The notes: a model not told the origin generated them from the sequence alone. A stretch of DNA of 64,000 nucleotides from Croceicoccus ponticola (GCF_004004515.1 NZ_RXOL01000002.1:310001-374000), one strand, 5' to 3'; positions 27,064 through 36,049 are shown, numbered from the stretch's first letter. Translations and numbers: made by a program.

Positions 27064-27463
27064 TTCCGCGCCTCGCTTTCGCATGACCTTTACCGCTGGG
27101 GCGGAGCACATCGATTTCATGGGCCACGTGAATAACGCGGTCTGGCTGCAATGGGCGCAGGACGTGGCGACCGCGCATTGGGAAGCGGTCGCCGACCCGG
27201 CTCACGTCGATGCCTTTCTCTGGGTCGTGACCCGGCATGAAATCGATTATCGCGGCAATGTGACGCAGGGTGCGGAAGTTACCGCCGAAGCCCGGATCGA
27301 AAAGCCGCCGGTCGGAGCCCGCTTCGAACGGCTGATCGATTTTTTCGGACCGGATGGCGGCAAGCCGATCGTATCGGTTCGTTCGACGTGGGCGATGATC
27401 GGGCGCGACAATGGCCGGTTGATGCGCGTGCCGGCAGATGTCGCACGGCCGTTCCTGGCCTGA
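27053..27463 (+). CDS. Acyl-CoA thioesterase, 4-hydroxybenzoyl-CoA thioesterase family
   Basis: The 136-residue protein has a single hot-dog fold with the family motif HIDFMGHVNNAVWLQW, in which the Asp/His-Val-Asn-Asn segment forms the active site. Such enzymes hydrolyse short or medium acyl-CoA thioesters; the substrate is not deducible. The start at 27053 lies 11 bases inside the upstream DUF2939 gene and no better start follows. It ends 4 bases before the convergent diguanylate cyclase stop. Confidence 0.88.
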   Translation: MTADSAPRFRMTFTAGAEHIDFMGHVNNAVWLQWAQDVATAHWEAVADPAHVDAFLWVVTRHEIDYRGNVTQGAEVTAEARIEKPPVGARFERLIDFFGPDGGKPIVSVRSTWAMIGRDNGRLMRVPADVARPFLA

Positions 27464-27466
27464 ACG

Positions 27467-29212
27467 TCACCCCGCCCGGCGTTCCGCTGCCCGCCGGTCC
27501 TTCAGCCGCCGTTGGCGCGACGGCGGTTCGAAAACCTGGATTCGTTCGCTGATCAGGCGATTGCGACCGCTATATTTCGCTTCGTACAGCAACCGGTCGG
27601 CCTGGCCGTAAAGCTGGCGCATGGTGGACGCGCCGCCCGGCGGGCTTTCGACCAGACCCATGCTGGCGGTGACCGGAGTGTCGATGCCGTCAACCTCGTT
27701 CGCAACGCGGATGGTGATGGCCCGGCGCAACTGTTCGGCGCGCTGCTGCATCTGCGGCCCCTTCAGCATGACGACGAATTCCTCGCCCCCCATGCGAAAA
27801 GCGAGCGCGTCCTTGTCGCTGGCCAACACGGCGGCGACTTCTTGCAGGACGCGGTCGCCGGTGGTGTGACCGAACCGGTCGTTGATGCGCTTGAAATGGT
27901 CGAGATCGACGACGGCCAGCGCGTGAAATCCGCTCGACCGCAGTTCGGCAAAACGTTGTTCGAGCGCGCGGCGATTAAAAATGCCGGTAAGCGGATCGAG
28001 ATCGATGAGGTTCGACAGCGCGTCGAGCCGGGCGTTCACCCGTTCGCGTTCGCGGCGCATGACTTCCATGCGGTGGATCACCGCAATGGATGCGGCCATC
28101 GCGTGGAAGAGTATGCCCGCATAGATCGTCGCATCGACAACATGCCCGGTAACGCCCAATCCCGAACCGCGCACGACCACCGCTGCCGTCGCGGCCATAA
28201 GCGGCGCCCACGTTGCGATCAGCCCGCGAATGGCGCGGCTACCCGCTTGCCATGCGCGCACCATGGCGACGACGATCGCAGCGATCAGCGGCAGCGGTAC
28301 GATCAGCAGGACAACCGACCCCATGGGACGCAACGCCGGGATCACCAGGCAAAAGACAACGCCGACGATCGCGGTCGCAAGCGCCGTACGCATAAGCACT
28401 TTGCGCATAAAATCGCTAAGCGCGGGGCGTTCGAGATAGGTTACGAAATAGCCGGTTGCAAAAACCAGCGGCCCGACCTTGGCGATTGCTGAAAGGAAAG
28501 CCGTCGGGGCCATGCTGATATCGATGACCCGGTGATAGAGCCCGCTGGACACGACGACCAGCGCCAGCAGCGCCATTTCGTTGGCCAGCATCCACAGCAC
28601 GAACCGTTCGCGCAAAAGACGATAGAACGCCGCGTTGTAGATCAGCGGAACGGCCAGGAAACCGGCCAGCAGCGCCAGCGCCAGCACGGCATTGTCGCTC
28701 CACCCCAGAATGTCGTGTTCTCCGTGCCGAGCTTGCAGCCGGGCCTGGGACATGAGCACAGGCGTCCATGGTTTTTCGATGGCGACGACCAGCCCGGTGG
28801 CCGCGAGCATGTCGGGCATGGGGAGTGCGAATTTCGGCCCGTTCACGAAATGGCTGACATCCGCCATGCGATAGGATCGCGAGCGCAGCGGACCATCGGG
28901 GCCCATTGCGATCAGCGTGAGCGATTCGAACCGCCCGATGTCGGTCACGAAATGGGTCGGCATCGTCCGCTGTGCGGAAAAGTCCTCCGGCGTGAAGAAC
29001 AGCCAGGCCACTGGCGGCGTGCCCGTATAGCGGGTCTGGTCGCAAACCCACCGGTCGACGGGCGGAACCTCGGGCTTCGAGGTATTGACCGCACCTACAG
29101 TCGTGGCCGAACAGGCCGACCGCATTTCTTCGCGCGCGTTCGCCGCTGCCGGCAGAAAACCCACCGACACCAGCAAAAGCGCACCCAGCGCCTTGATCAG
29201 CCAGCCCACCAT
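27467..29212 (-). CDS. Membrane diguanylate cyclase with extracellular and 7TM sensor (GGDEF)
   Basis: The 581-residue protein has a signal peptide, an N-terminal periplasmic domain (residues about 30-170, 7TMR-DISM-like), several membrane segments (about 180-390) and a C-terminal GGDEF domain. The cyclase signature reads FRMGGEEFVVML, the active GGEEF variant, with the substrate-binding DLDHFKRINDRFGH upstream, so it should make c-di-GMP. The product-inhibition I site (RxxD, five residues before the signature) is absent here; the residues read SDKDA. A short basic tail of Arg-rich residues ends the protein (RRLKDRRAAERRAG). The ligand of the sensor half is unknown. Confidence 0.93.
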   Translation of the reverse strand: MVGWLIKALGALLLVSVGFLPAAANAREEMRSACSATTVGAVNTSKPEVPPVDRWVCDQTRYTGTPPVAWLFFTPEDFSAQRTMPTHFVTDIGRFESLTLIAMGPDGPLRSRSYRMADVSHFVNGPKFALPMPDMLAATGLVVAIEKPWTPVLMSQARLQARHGEHDILGWSDNAVLALALLAGFLAVPLIYNAAFYRLLRERFVLWMLANEMALLALVVVSSGLYHRVIDISMAPTAFLSAIAKVGPLVFATGYFVTYLERPALSDFMRKVLMRTALATAIVGVVFCLVIPALRPMGSVVLLIVPLPLIAAIVVAMVRAWQAGSRAIRGLIATWAPLMAATAAVVVRGSGLGVTGHVVDATIYAGILFHAMAASIAVIHRMEVMRRERERVNARLDALSNLIDLDPLTGIFNRRALEQRFAELRSSGFHALAVVDLDHFKRINDRFGHTTGDRVLQEVAAVLASDKDALAFRMGGEEFVVMLKGPQMQQRAEQLRRAITIRVANEVDGIDTPVTASMGLVESPPGGASTMRQLYGQADRLLYEAKYSGRNRLISERIQVFEPPSRQRRLKDRRAAERRAG

Positions 29213-29267
29213 CGCCGACGACCATGGACTGCATCGTTTAGTGTCTGGTTAATGCCGGCGAAACAAA

Positions 29268-30395
29268 TTACCGGCCCGCGGCGCCCACGATACTTTCGAC
29301 CGATTTGTAGTCGTAACCCAGTTCGCGGGCCACAGCCTCGTACGTCACCATGCCCGCATGAACGTTGAGCCCAGCGGCAAGATGCGCGTTTTCGCGCATC
29401 GCCTGCTGCCAGCCCTTGTCCGCGATGGCCAGCGCATGGGGCAGCGTCACGTTGTTGAGCGCGTAAGTGCTGGTCCGCGCGACCGCGCCCGGCATGTTGG
29501 CGACGCAATAATGCACGACGCCGTCGACGACGAAGGTCGGTTCGGCATGGGTCGTGGCGTGGCTGGTTTCGAAACAGCCGCCCTGATCGATCGCCACGTC
29601 GACCAGCACCGCGCCCTGCTTCATCCGGCCCAGCATCTCGCGGGTGACCAGCTTTGGTGCCGCCGCGCCGGGGATCAGCACAGCGCCGATGACCAGATCC
29701 GCCTCGCACACCGCTTCGGCGATGTTCGCCTTGTTCGAAAACCGGGTCTTGGCGCGGCTTTCGAAATACATGCCCAGCCGTTCGAGCTGTTCGGGGCTGC
29801 GATCGAGGATCGTGACGTCCGCGCCAAGGCCGACCGCCATCTGCGCCGCGTTCCAGCCGACGACGCCGCCGCCGATCACGGCGACCTTGCCGGGCATGAC
29901 GCCCGGAACGCCGCCTAGCAGCACGCCGCGCCCGCCATGCGCCTTTTCCAGCGCGGTCGCGCCGGCCTGAATGCTCATCCGTCCGGCAACCTGACTCATC
30001 GGCTTCAACAACGGCAGCGTGCCGCCCGGACCCGTCACCGTTTCATAGGCGATGGCCGTGACGCCCGACTTGACGAGGTCGGCGGTCTGTTCCGGATCGG
30101 GCGCGAGATGGAGGTAGGTGTAGAGCACCTGCCCTTCGCGCAGTTTCGCGCGCTCAACGGCCTGGGGTTCCTTCACCTTCACCACCATCTCGCACTCGGC
30201 AAAGATCGGGTCGGGGCCGTCGACGATTTTCGCGCCGGCAGCCAGATAGTCGGCGTCCTTGGCGTCGATGCCGAGCCCAGCGCCGCTTTCGACCCAGACT
30301 TCGTGGCCCTGCGCGACCAGTTCATGGACACTCTCCGGCGTCAGTCCGACGCGGTATTCGTGGTTCTTGATCTCGCGAGGACAGCCGATGCGCAT
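29268..30395 (-). CDS. ald: Alanine dehydrogenase
   Basis: The 375-residue NAD enzyme converts L-alanine to pyruvate and ammonia, and back. The N-terminal [20 protein letters not shown], the GAKIV segment, and the Rossmann motif [24 protein letters not shown] (about residue 170) identify it. Its 375 residues match the usual length. It is divergent from an Lrp/AsnC regulator gene, the arrangement of the ald/aldR pairs seen in other bacteria, so regulation by alanine through that protein is likely. A palindrome at 30488-30509 lies in the shared intergenic region. Confidence 0.97.
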   Translation of the reverse strand: MRIGCPREIKNHEYRVGLTPESVHELVAQGHEVWVESGAGLGIDAKDADYLAAGAKIVDGPDPIFAECEMVVKVKEPQAVERAKLREGQVLYTYLHLAPDPEQTADLVKSGVTAIAYETVTGPGGTLPLLKPMSQVAGRMSIQAGATALEKAHGGRGVLLGGVPGVMPGKVAVIGGGVVGWNAAQMAVGLGADVTILDRSPEQLERLGMYFESRAKTRFSNKANIAEAVCEADLVIGAVLIPGAAAPKLVTREMLGRMKQGAVLVDVAIDQGGCFETSHATTHAEPTFVVDGVVHYCVANMPGAVARTSTYALNNVTLPHALAIADKGWQQAMRENAHLAAGLNVHAGMVTYEAVARELGYDYKSVESIVGAAGR

Positions 30396-30487
30396 GGGGT
30401 TTCTCCTGTTGCGTCGAGATTACCGCGATTCGACCGGTAAGTTTTGCCTTATTCGCATTGCCGGATCGTCTTGTTCGGGTATATTTC

Positions 30488-30509
30488 CCGTATAAACGCC
30501 AATATACGG
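30488..30509. promoter_or_regulatory. Inverted repeat in the ald-regulator intergenic region
   Basis: Arms CCGTATA (30488-30494) and TATACGG (30503-30509) with an 8-base spacer lie just upstream of the Lrp/AsnC gene and 93 bases upstream of ald. The size and place fit a binding site for the divergent regulator; this is inference. Confidence 0.55.
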
Positions 30510-30521
30510 AAAAATTTCCCG

Positions 30522-30980
30522 ATGGACCGCACCGACTTCGTGCTTCTCTCCGCGCTTCAGCGCGATTCCTCGCAATCCATCGCGACTTTGGCCGAACAGG
30601 CGGCGCTTTCGACATCCGCGTGCCATCGCCGGGTCCGCGCGCTCGAAGAGGCCGGGGTCGTCGCAGGGTACGGCGCCCGGCTAGATCCGCAGCGCCTTGG
30701 CCTGACGCTGGAGGTGTTTGTCGAGATTACCCTGACGACCCAAAGCCGCGAGGCGATGGATCGATTCGAAGATTCGGTCCGGGATTTCGACGATATCCTG
30801 GAATGTCACCTGATGTCCGGCAAGGCCGATTACATCCTTCGAGTGGCGGCAAAGGATCTGGCGCAGTTCGACAGCATCCACCGCGACTGCCTGGCGCGAT
30901 TGCCGGGCGTCGCGTCGGTGCATTCCAGTTTTTCGATCCGCACGATCAAGAGCTGGCAAGGTTATCCGATGGCGCGCTGA
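30522..30980 (+). CDS. Lrp/AsnC-family transcriptional regulator
   Basis: The 152-residue protein begins MDRTDFVLLSALQRD with an N-terminal winged helix (SIATLAEQAALSTSACHRRVRALEEAGVV) and a C-terminal RAM ligand-binding domain (LEVFVEITLTTQSREAMDRFEDSV and KADYILRVAAKDL). The start at 30522 is chosen from the family; the frame extends upstream as non-coding. The gene is divergent from alanine dehydrogenase, so it is probably an AldR-type activator or repressor that senses alanine. The exact ligand cannot be seen. It ends 36 bases before the ftsK stop, on the opposite strand. Confidence 0.9.
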   Translation: MDRTDFVLLSALQRDSSQSIATLAEQAALSTSACHRRVRALEEAGVVAGYGARLDPQRLGLTLEVFVEITLTTQSREAMDRFEDSVRDFDDILECHLMSGKADYILRVAAKDLAQFDSIHRDCLARLPGVASVHSSFSIRTIKSWQGYPMAR

Positions 30981-31016
30981 TCCTGCGCTGAGCGTCACGT
31001 TTGGCAGAAAGCCCGG

Positions 31017-33383
31017 TCACAGCGCCTGACCGTCGCGGTCGCGATAGATTTCGCGCCGGCCGACATGGTTGGCGGGCCCGACCAGCCCGTCCTTTTCCAT
31101 CCGTTCGATCCATTTGGACGCGGTGTTGTACCCGACGCCCATCTGCCGCTGAATCCAGCTGGCCGAAGCCTTCTGGTTTTCGAACACCATCTGGCACACC
31201 TGCACGTACTTGCGATGTTCGGGATCGTCGCCCGCGCCGTCCAGTTCGTCGAAGCCGAAGCCGCCGTCCTCCGGTTCCTCGGTCACCGAATCGATGTATT
31301 CGGGCGACCCTTGCGCGCGCCAGTGGCTGGCGACTTCCTCGACCTCTTCGTCCGAAACGAACGGACCGTGGACGCGGGTGAGCGGTTTCGAACTCGCCTT
31401 GTACAGCATGTCCCCCTTGCCCAGCAGCTGTTCTGCGCCCTGTTCGCCAAGGATCGTGCGGCTGTCGATGCGGCTGGTGACGTGGAACGATATGCGGGTG
31501 GGCATGTTCGCCTTGATCACGCCGGTGATGACGTCGACCGACGGGCGCTGCGTCGCCATGATCAGATGGATGCCCGCCGCGCGCGATTTTTGACTCAGAC
31601 GCTGGATCAGGACCTCGATTTCCTTGCCCACGGTAATCATGAGATCGGCCAGTTCGTCGACGATCAGCACGATCTGGGGCAGTGCCTCGTACTCCAGCTG
31701 CTCTTCTTCGAATATCTCTTCGCCCGTTTCGGGGTCGAACCCGGTCTGCACCCGGCGGCCCAGCGGCTTGCCCTTGGCTGCGGCGGTGCGCACGCGTTCG
31801 TTGAAGCTTGCAAGGTTGCGCGCGCCGATGCTGCTCATCATGCGATAGCGGCGCTCCATCTCTTCGACCGCCCATTTCAGCGCGCGAACGGCCTTGGGCG
31901 GTTCGGTCACAACCGGGGACAAAAGGTGCGGAATATCGTCGTAGCTCTTCAGCTCCAGCACCTTGGGATCGATCAGGATCAACCGGCACTCGGCTGGCGT
32001 CAGGCGATAGAGCAGCGACAGCAGGATGGCGTTCAGGCCTACCGACTTGCCTGAACCGGTGGTGCCCGCGACCAGCAAGTGGGGCATGGCGGCCAAATCG
32101 GCGACGACCGGCTCGCCCGCGATATCCTTGCCCAGGATAATCGGCAGCATCCCCTTGTGATCGCCGAACGCGGCGCTTTCGATCAGTTCGCGGAAACTGA
32201 CCATCTGGCGGTCGGCGTTGGGCAGTTCGATGCCCATCACGGTTTTGCCAGGGATGGAAGACACGCGAGCGGAAATCGCGCTCATGTTGCGGGCGATGTC
32301 GTCGGCAAGGCCCATGACGCGCGCCGCCTTGATCCCGGGCGCGGGTTCGAGTTCGTACATCGTGACCACCGGCCCAGTGCGCACCGCGGTGATCTCGCCC
32401 TTGACATTGAAGTCCTCCAGCACGTTTTCGAGAAGGCGTGCGTTGCGTTCCAGCGCCATCTTGTCGAGCTTGTGGCCCGACTGGTCCGGTACCGCGACCA
32501 GAAGATCGGGGCTGGGCAGCGCGAAATCGGCGTTGAAGAAATCGCCCTGCTTGGGCTTGGCCGCCTTGGCCGCGGGCTTGGGCGGGGTGGTCGGGTCCGC
32601 GATTTCGGGAGAGCGGCGCGGCGAAGTTTCGACCATGTCGGGATCGTCGTCGACCATGGTCTCGCGATTGGCGGCTTTCTTCGCCTTGCGCGCCGGTACG
32701 ACGACGCGATCGTCGCCATCGTCTGCACGGTCCCGCCCCATGGCCAGCGGCAGCGTCAGCAGTCCCGCCCAGTCGAGCGTGAAGACTCGCCCCACGGCAT
32801 AGGCGCCGCCCAGCAGTGTGAGCACCGCCAGCGACAGGATGACCCAGCCCGCATAGGGCGAAGGCGCTATGGTCGACATCGCATAGATCAGCTTGGACCC
32901 GGCCAGTCCGGCAATGCCGCCCATCCCGGCGGGAAGACCCCAGACCGGCCCGTCGACCAGCAGCGCCAGCACCGTGGCCAACATCAGCATCGCCAGCGCG
33001 AGCAGCGCCAGCGGGCGCCACCAATGCGGCCGCTCCGCCTCTTCGTGTTCGGCAAGTTGCCACAAACGGCGCGCAAAGACCCAGATCAGCGGCAGGATCA
33101 GCACTGCCACCGGGCCGAATGCCATGAACAGCCCATCGGCGGCATAGGCGCCCGGCACGCCCATCCAGTTCGCCGTCCCGCTGCCCGCCGCGGTGGAGAA
33201 CGAGGCGTCGGTTTGGCTATAACTCGCCATCGCGAGCGCGAGGAACAGCGCGAACAGCAGCAATGCGGCCGCGCCCAGCAGTTCGCCGGTGCGGCTGACG
33301 CTATGCTTCAGCGCCGCGCGCCAGTTGGGCGCACCGCGACCCGCGGCACCTCTGCCCGGACCTGTCGCTATCCTCGATGCCAT
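31017..33383 (-). CDS. ftsK: DNA translocase FtsK
   Basis: The 788-residue protein has four N-terminal membrane segments (about 30-200), a Pro/Lys-rich linker, and the C-terminal motor. Walker A is in LLVAGTTGSGKSVGLNAILL (about 430), and the beta-domain contains LIVDELADLMI. The gamma winged helix at the very end (YVQVCQMVFENQKASASWIQRQMGVG and KWIERMEKDGLVGP) reads chromosomal KOPS sites. FtsK moves the terminus DNA at the septum. The start MASRIATG at 33383 was chosen because it precedes the first membrane segment; the longer frame runs into the neighbouring gene. The assignment is secure. Confidence 0.97.
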   Translation of the reverse strand: MASRIATGPGRGAAGRGAPNWRAALKHSVSRTGELLGAAALLLFALFLALAMASYSQTDASFSTAAGSGTANWMGVPGAYAADGLFMAFGPVAVLILPLIWVFARRLWQLAEHEEAERPHWWRPLALLALAMLMLATVLALLVDGPVWGLPAGMGGIAGLAGSKLIYAMSTIAPSPYAGWVILSLAVLTLLGGAYAVGRVFTLDWAGLLTLPLAMGRDRADDGDDRVVVPARKAKKAANRETMVDDDPDMVETSPRRSPEIADPTTPPKPAAKAAKPKQGDFFNADFALPSPDLLVAVPDQSGHKLDKMALERNARLLENVLEDFNVKGEITAVRTGPVVTMYELEPAPGIKAARVMGLADDIARNMSAISARVSSIPGKTVMGIELPNADRQMVSFRELIESAAFGDHKGMLPIILGKDIAGEPVVADLAAMPHLLVAGTTGSGKSVGLNAILLSLLYRLTPAECRLILIDPKVLELKSYDDIPHLLSPVVTEPPKAVRALKWAVEEMERRYRMMSSIGARNLASFNERVRTAAAKGKPLGRRVQTGFDPETGEEIFEEEQLEYEALPQIVLIVDELADLMITVGKEIEVLIQRLSQKSRAAGIHLIMATQRPSVDVITGVIKANMPTRISFHVTSRIDSRTILGEQGAEQLLGKGDMLYKASSKPLTRVHGPFVSDEEVEEVASHWRAQGSPEYIDSVTEEPEDGGFGFDELDGAGDDPEHRKYVQVCQMVFENQKASASWIQRQMGVGYNTASKWIERMEKDGLVGPANHVGRREIYRDRDGQAL

Positions 33384-33481
33384 CTTGTCGGTTCCCCGTT
33401 CGTTCGCGGCGAAAATTACGCGCGTGGCATCATGCCGGTCAATCGATGACGAAGTGCCCTGTGGGTATCGCCCGCAATCTC

Positions 33482-34042
33482 CTAACCTGACAGCCCGTCG
33501 ATGGCGGCCCAGCCGTGCGGCGACAACCCCCGCGCCCGCCTTGCATCCATCCCGCCCAGCATGACGACGGGCACTCGTGCCCGTGCCGCGATCAGCCGCG
33601 CGCGAACCGGACCCAACTTGCCTGCGCCGGGATGCGATCGCGTGGCATAAACCGGCGACATCATGACCAGATTGGCCCCGGCCCGGTGTGCATCGGCCAG
33701 TTCGCGCATCGAATGGACGGTGGCGATGCGGATCGCACCACCCGCCCCGGCCACCACATCGGACGCGCCATAAACCGCGTCTGCGCCCCAGCGCCGCGCC
33801 AATGCGGGATCGCCGCCCAGCGCCACCATGATCCCGCGCGCCTGCGCGATCCGGGCCAGTCGCATGAACCGCGCCCGCCGTTCGCCGTGTGCAAGGTGAT
33901 AGTGACGAAAGACAAATCCACTTCCGCGCGGCATCCCCGATAGGACGCTTTCCAGCGCCGCATCGTTGCGCGCGTCGCTGATCAGCCAAAGCTTCGGTAA
34001 AAGTGCCGAACGGATTCGGGACAGGGTCTGGTTCTTCGTCAC
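33482..34042 (-). CDS. ThiE-superfamily (thiamine phosphate synthase-like) protein
   Basis: The 186-residue protein looks like the TIM-barrel thiamine phosphate synthase group: RGIMVALGGDPALARRWGADAVYGASDV, HSMRELADAHRAGANLVMMSPVYATRSHPGAG and VPVVMLGGMDARRAR correspond to the conserved strands. Key diphosphate-binding residues are only partly visible, so true ThiE activity is uncertain. A GTG at 34042 is chosen as the start; an in-frame ATG at 34066 would overlap the divergent YggS gene. No thiamine genes are nearby, which argues for caution. Confidence 0.6.
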   Translation of the reverse strand: MTKNQTLSRIRSALLPKLWLISDARNDAALESVLSGMPRGSGFVFRHYHLAHGERRARFMRLARIAQARGIMVALGGDPALARRWGADAVYGASDVVAGAGGAIRIATVHSMRELADAHRAGANLVMMSPVYATRSHPGAGKLGPVRARLIAARARVPVVMLGGMDARRARGLSPHGWAAIDGLSG

Positions 34043-34064
34043 GGCATCGCTATAGCAGCGCGCC

Positions 34065-34721
34065 ATGGCCGAAACAGCACTGACCGACATCACGAACCGC
34101 ATTACCCACGCTGCCGGCATCGCCCGGCGCAAGGCGGACGACATCACGCTGATCGCAATCTCCAAGACGCGTACCGCCGAAGAGATCGAGCCCTTGCTGC
34201 AATCAGGCCATCGCCATTTCGGCGAAAACCGGGTGCAGGAAGCGCAGGCGAAGTGGCCGGAATTGAAGGCCCGCTATCCCGATGTGCAGCTTCACCTCGT
34301 CGGGCAGTTGCAATCGAACAAGGCCGACGACGCGGTCGCATTGTTCGATGCCATCCACTCGCTCGACCGGCCCAGCCTTGTCACCGCCCTTGCGCGTGCC
34401 TTTGAAAAGGCGGGGCGGTCCGTTCCCTGTTTTATTCAGGTCAACATCGGTGCCGAAGACCAGAAGGGCGGCTGCGCCATCGCCGAGCTTCCCGCGCTGC
34501 TGGCATCCGCGCGCGATGCGGGCATCCCCGTCACGGGCCTGATGTGCGTTCCGCCGCTGGACGTAGAGCCTTCGCCCTATTTCGCGCTGCTCGCCAAGCT
34601 GGCGGCGGACAACGGACTTACCGGCCTGTCGATGGGCATGAGCGGGGATTTTGAAAGCGCGATCCGGCTGGGCGCAACGCACGTTCGCGTCGGCACCGCG
34701 CTGTTTGGCGAACGCGGCTGA
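34065..34721 (+). CDS. yggS: YggS/PLPBP pyridoxal phosphate homeostasis protein
   Basis: The 218-residue protein is a non-enzymatic fold-type III PLP carrier. The PLP lysine is in DITLIAISKTRTAEEI (about residue 33) and the family motif HFGENRVQEAQAKWPEL follows. LIGQLQSNKADDAV and MSGDFESAIRLGATHVRVGTALFG complete it. Loss of such proteins disturbs PLP and amino acid pools. It overlaps nothing, is divergent from the ThiE-like gene with only a short intergenic distance, and precedes a small GNAT gene. Confidence 0.95.
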   Translation: MAETALTDITNRITHAAGIARRKADDITLIAISKTRTAEEIEPLLQSGHRHFGENRVQEAQAKWPELKARYPDVQLHLVGQLQSNKADDAVALFDAIHSLDRPSLVTALARAFEKAGRSVPCFIQVNIGAEDQKGGCAIAELPALLASARDAGIPVTGLMCVPPLDVEPSPYFALLAKLAADNGLTGLSMGMSGDFESAIRLGATHVRVGTALFGERG

Positions 34722-34733
34722 GGCATCCCGTCC

Positions 34734-34759
34734 GGAACCCCGATCGCGCCCCGCCCGTT
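34734..34759 (+). promoter_or_regulatory. Possible EcfG general-stress promoter (GGAAC-N17-CGTT)
   Basis: GGAAC at 34734-34738 and CGTT at 34756-34759 are separated by 17 bases, matching the alphaproteobacterial EcfG (sigma EcfG/PhyR) promoter consensus. The presumed start of transcription would fall just before the AAAGGAG ribosome binding site of the GNAT gene at 34779. Motif match only; one match per window is possible by chance, but its place is right. Confidence 0.5.
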
Positions 34760-34778
34760 GGGGGGCAAAGGAGATTCC

Positions 34779-35075
34779 ATGCAAGACGTCACCATCACCC
34801 GCAAGGACAGCGACACCCACGGCGAATACCGCGCCAAAGTCGACGGCCACGATGAAACCGGAGAGCTTACCTATCGCAAGGAAGCCGACGGCCAGGTGCT
34901 GGTCGCCGACCACACGTTCGTGCCGCCTTCGTTGCGCGGGAAATCATTGGCCGGAAAGCTGGTCGAAGCGCTGATCGCCGACGCGCGCGAGGAAGGCTTC
35001 AAGATCAAGCCGGTGTGCAGCTATGTCGTCACCGCGTTTCAGCGCAACCCGGAATGGAGCGCGCTGAAAGCGTAA
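34779..35075 (+). CDS. Small GNAT-like acetyltransferase (YjdJ/PF14542 type)
   Basis: The 98-residue protein is a minimal GNAT domain: the hydrophobic strand QVLVADHTFVPPSLRGKSLAGKLVEALIADARE contains the acetyl-CoA pyrophosphate loop (RGKSLAGKL), and KIKPVCSYVVTAFQRNPEW completes the Gcn5-related YjdJ/N-acetyltransf_CG type. A strong ribosome binding site (AAAGGAG) supports the ATG at 34779. The possible stress-type promoter immediately upstream suggests it may belong to the general stress response. The acetylated substrate is unknown. Confidence 0.87.
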   Translation: MQDVTITRKDSDTHGEYRAKVDGHDETGELTYRKEADGQVLVADHTFVPPSLRGKSLAGKLVEALIADAREEGFKIKPVCSYVVTAFQRNPEWSALKA

Positions 35076-35143
35076 CAGTAGCGGGGCAGGAATCGGCCAA
35101 TAACCTGCCATTGCGCGTATTGCTGACCCAATTTCCGGTATCG

Positions 35144-35173
35144 TTGACCATGTCATGATCGTGTCCCCATAGT
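35144..35173 (+). promoter_or_regulatory. Possible sigma70-type promoter upstream of the duplicated secreted protein
   Basis: TTGACC (35144-35149) and CATAGT (35168-35173) are separated by 18 bases and lie 65 bases before the ATG at 35238. The hexamers are moderate matches to the -35 and -10 consensus. Motif match only. Confidence 0.4.
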
Positions 35174-35237
35174 CTGCTGAATTTGCCGCCCGGTGCGAGT
35201 CGCCGTGGTTCGGTGCTTCAAGAAGGCGGAGAAGATC

Positions 35238-36035
35238 ATGACACGTTTTCGTTCGTCCGGTTCCATCTGTGCGATTGCCGCCGCGTTCGGCCTTGCCGCG
35301 ACGCCCGCGCTGGCAACCAAGGCACGCTCGTTGGTCGACATCGACGGCATGCATGCGTCCAGCGCCGAAGGCGAGCTGGCATCGCGCGGGTTCAAGTACA
35401 TCGACGGCCACAAGGGCGGCGGCGGATCGAGTACCAGCAATTGGTGGCATAGCGGCGACCGCGACTGCGTGCAGGTCGAGGTTATGGACGGCCGAGTCAT
35501 GACCATCAATGACGTGATGGCACAGGATTGCGGCCATACCGACAAGGGAAGTTCGGGTGCCGGAACCGCCGTGGCCGCCGTTGCAGGGGCCGCGCTTTTG
35601 GGCGCCTTGCTAAGCCACAAGTCGCACCATCACGACGACAAACAGCACCTGTCCGACGCAGAGGCGGAAAAGCAGTACGATCGAGGTTATACCGACGGGC
35701 TGCACAATGTCGCGTATCACAACCACGACAAGTCGGACGCCTATTCGTCGGGCTATCAGGCGGGCGTCGATCAGCGGAAGAACAACACCAGCCATCACCA
35801 CGGCAGCGGCGGTTATGCGCAAAAGGCGCAGTTCAAGGACCTTGAGGGCGGTCGCGCGCAAAATTTCGGCCGAGTGCTCGAAGAACGCGGCTTTGCCAAT
35901 GTCGACGGATTTAAATCTGGTTCGACCGCATATACCATCTGGGCCCGGCCGAATTCGGGCCAGTGCCTTCAGGTGACGGTCGCCGACGGGCGGGTTTACG
36001 ACATCCGCGACATCGGCAAGCACCCGAAGTGCTGA
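35238..36035 (+). CDS. Secreted protein with a duplicated domain and a His-rich spacer
   Basis: I do not recognise the family. The 265-residue product has a signal peptide (residues 1-26, ending PALA). Two related domains follow, at residues about 31-98 and 199-265: each reads xLxDxxG, LxxRGFxxxDGxKxG, W, CxQVxVxDGRV and IxD, and ends in a Cys. Each contains a Cys in the CxQV motif (C77, C243) and a second about 21 residues later (C98, C265), possibly a disulfide in each unit. The spacer holds a Gly/Ala hydrophobic stretch (GAGTAVAAVAGAALLGALL), then a His cluster (SHKSHHHDD), YDRGYTDG and YSSGYQAG repeats and NTSHHHGS. It may be a periplasmic or surface protein, perhaps metal binding. A strong terminator follows it. 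Confidence 0.7.
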   Translation: MTRFRSSGSICAIAAAFGLAATPALATKARSLVDIDGMHASSAEGELASRGFKYIDGHKGGGGSSTSNWWHSGDRDCVQVEVMDGRVMTINDVMAQDCGHTDKGSSGAGTAVAAVAGAALLGALLSHKSHHHDDKQHLSDAEAEKQYDRGYTDGLHNVAYHNHDKSDAYSSGYQAGVDQRKNNTSHHHGSGGYAQKAQFKDLEGGRAQNFGRVLEERGFANVDGFKSGSTAYTIWARPNSGQCLQVTVADGRVYDIRDIGKHPKC

Positions 36036-36049
36036 GCACCTGTCGCTGA

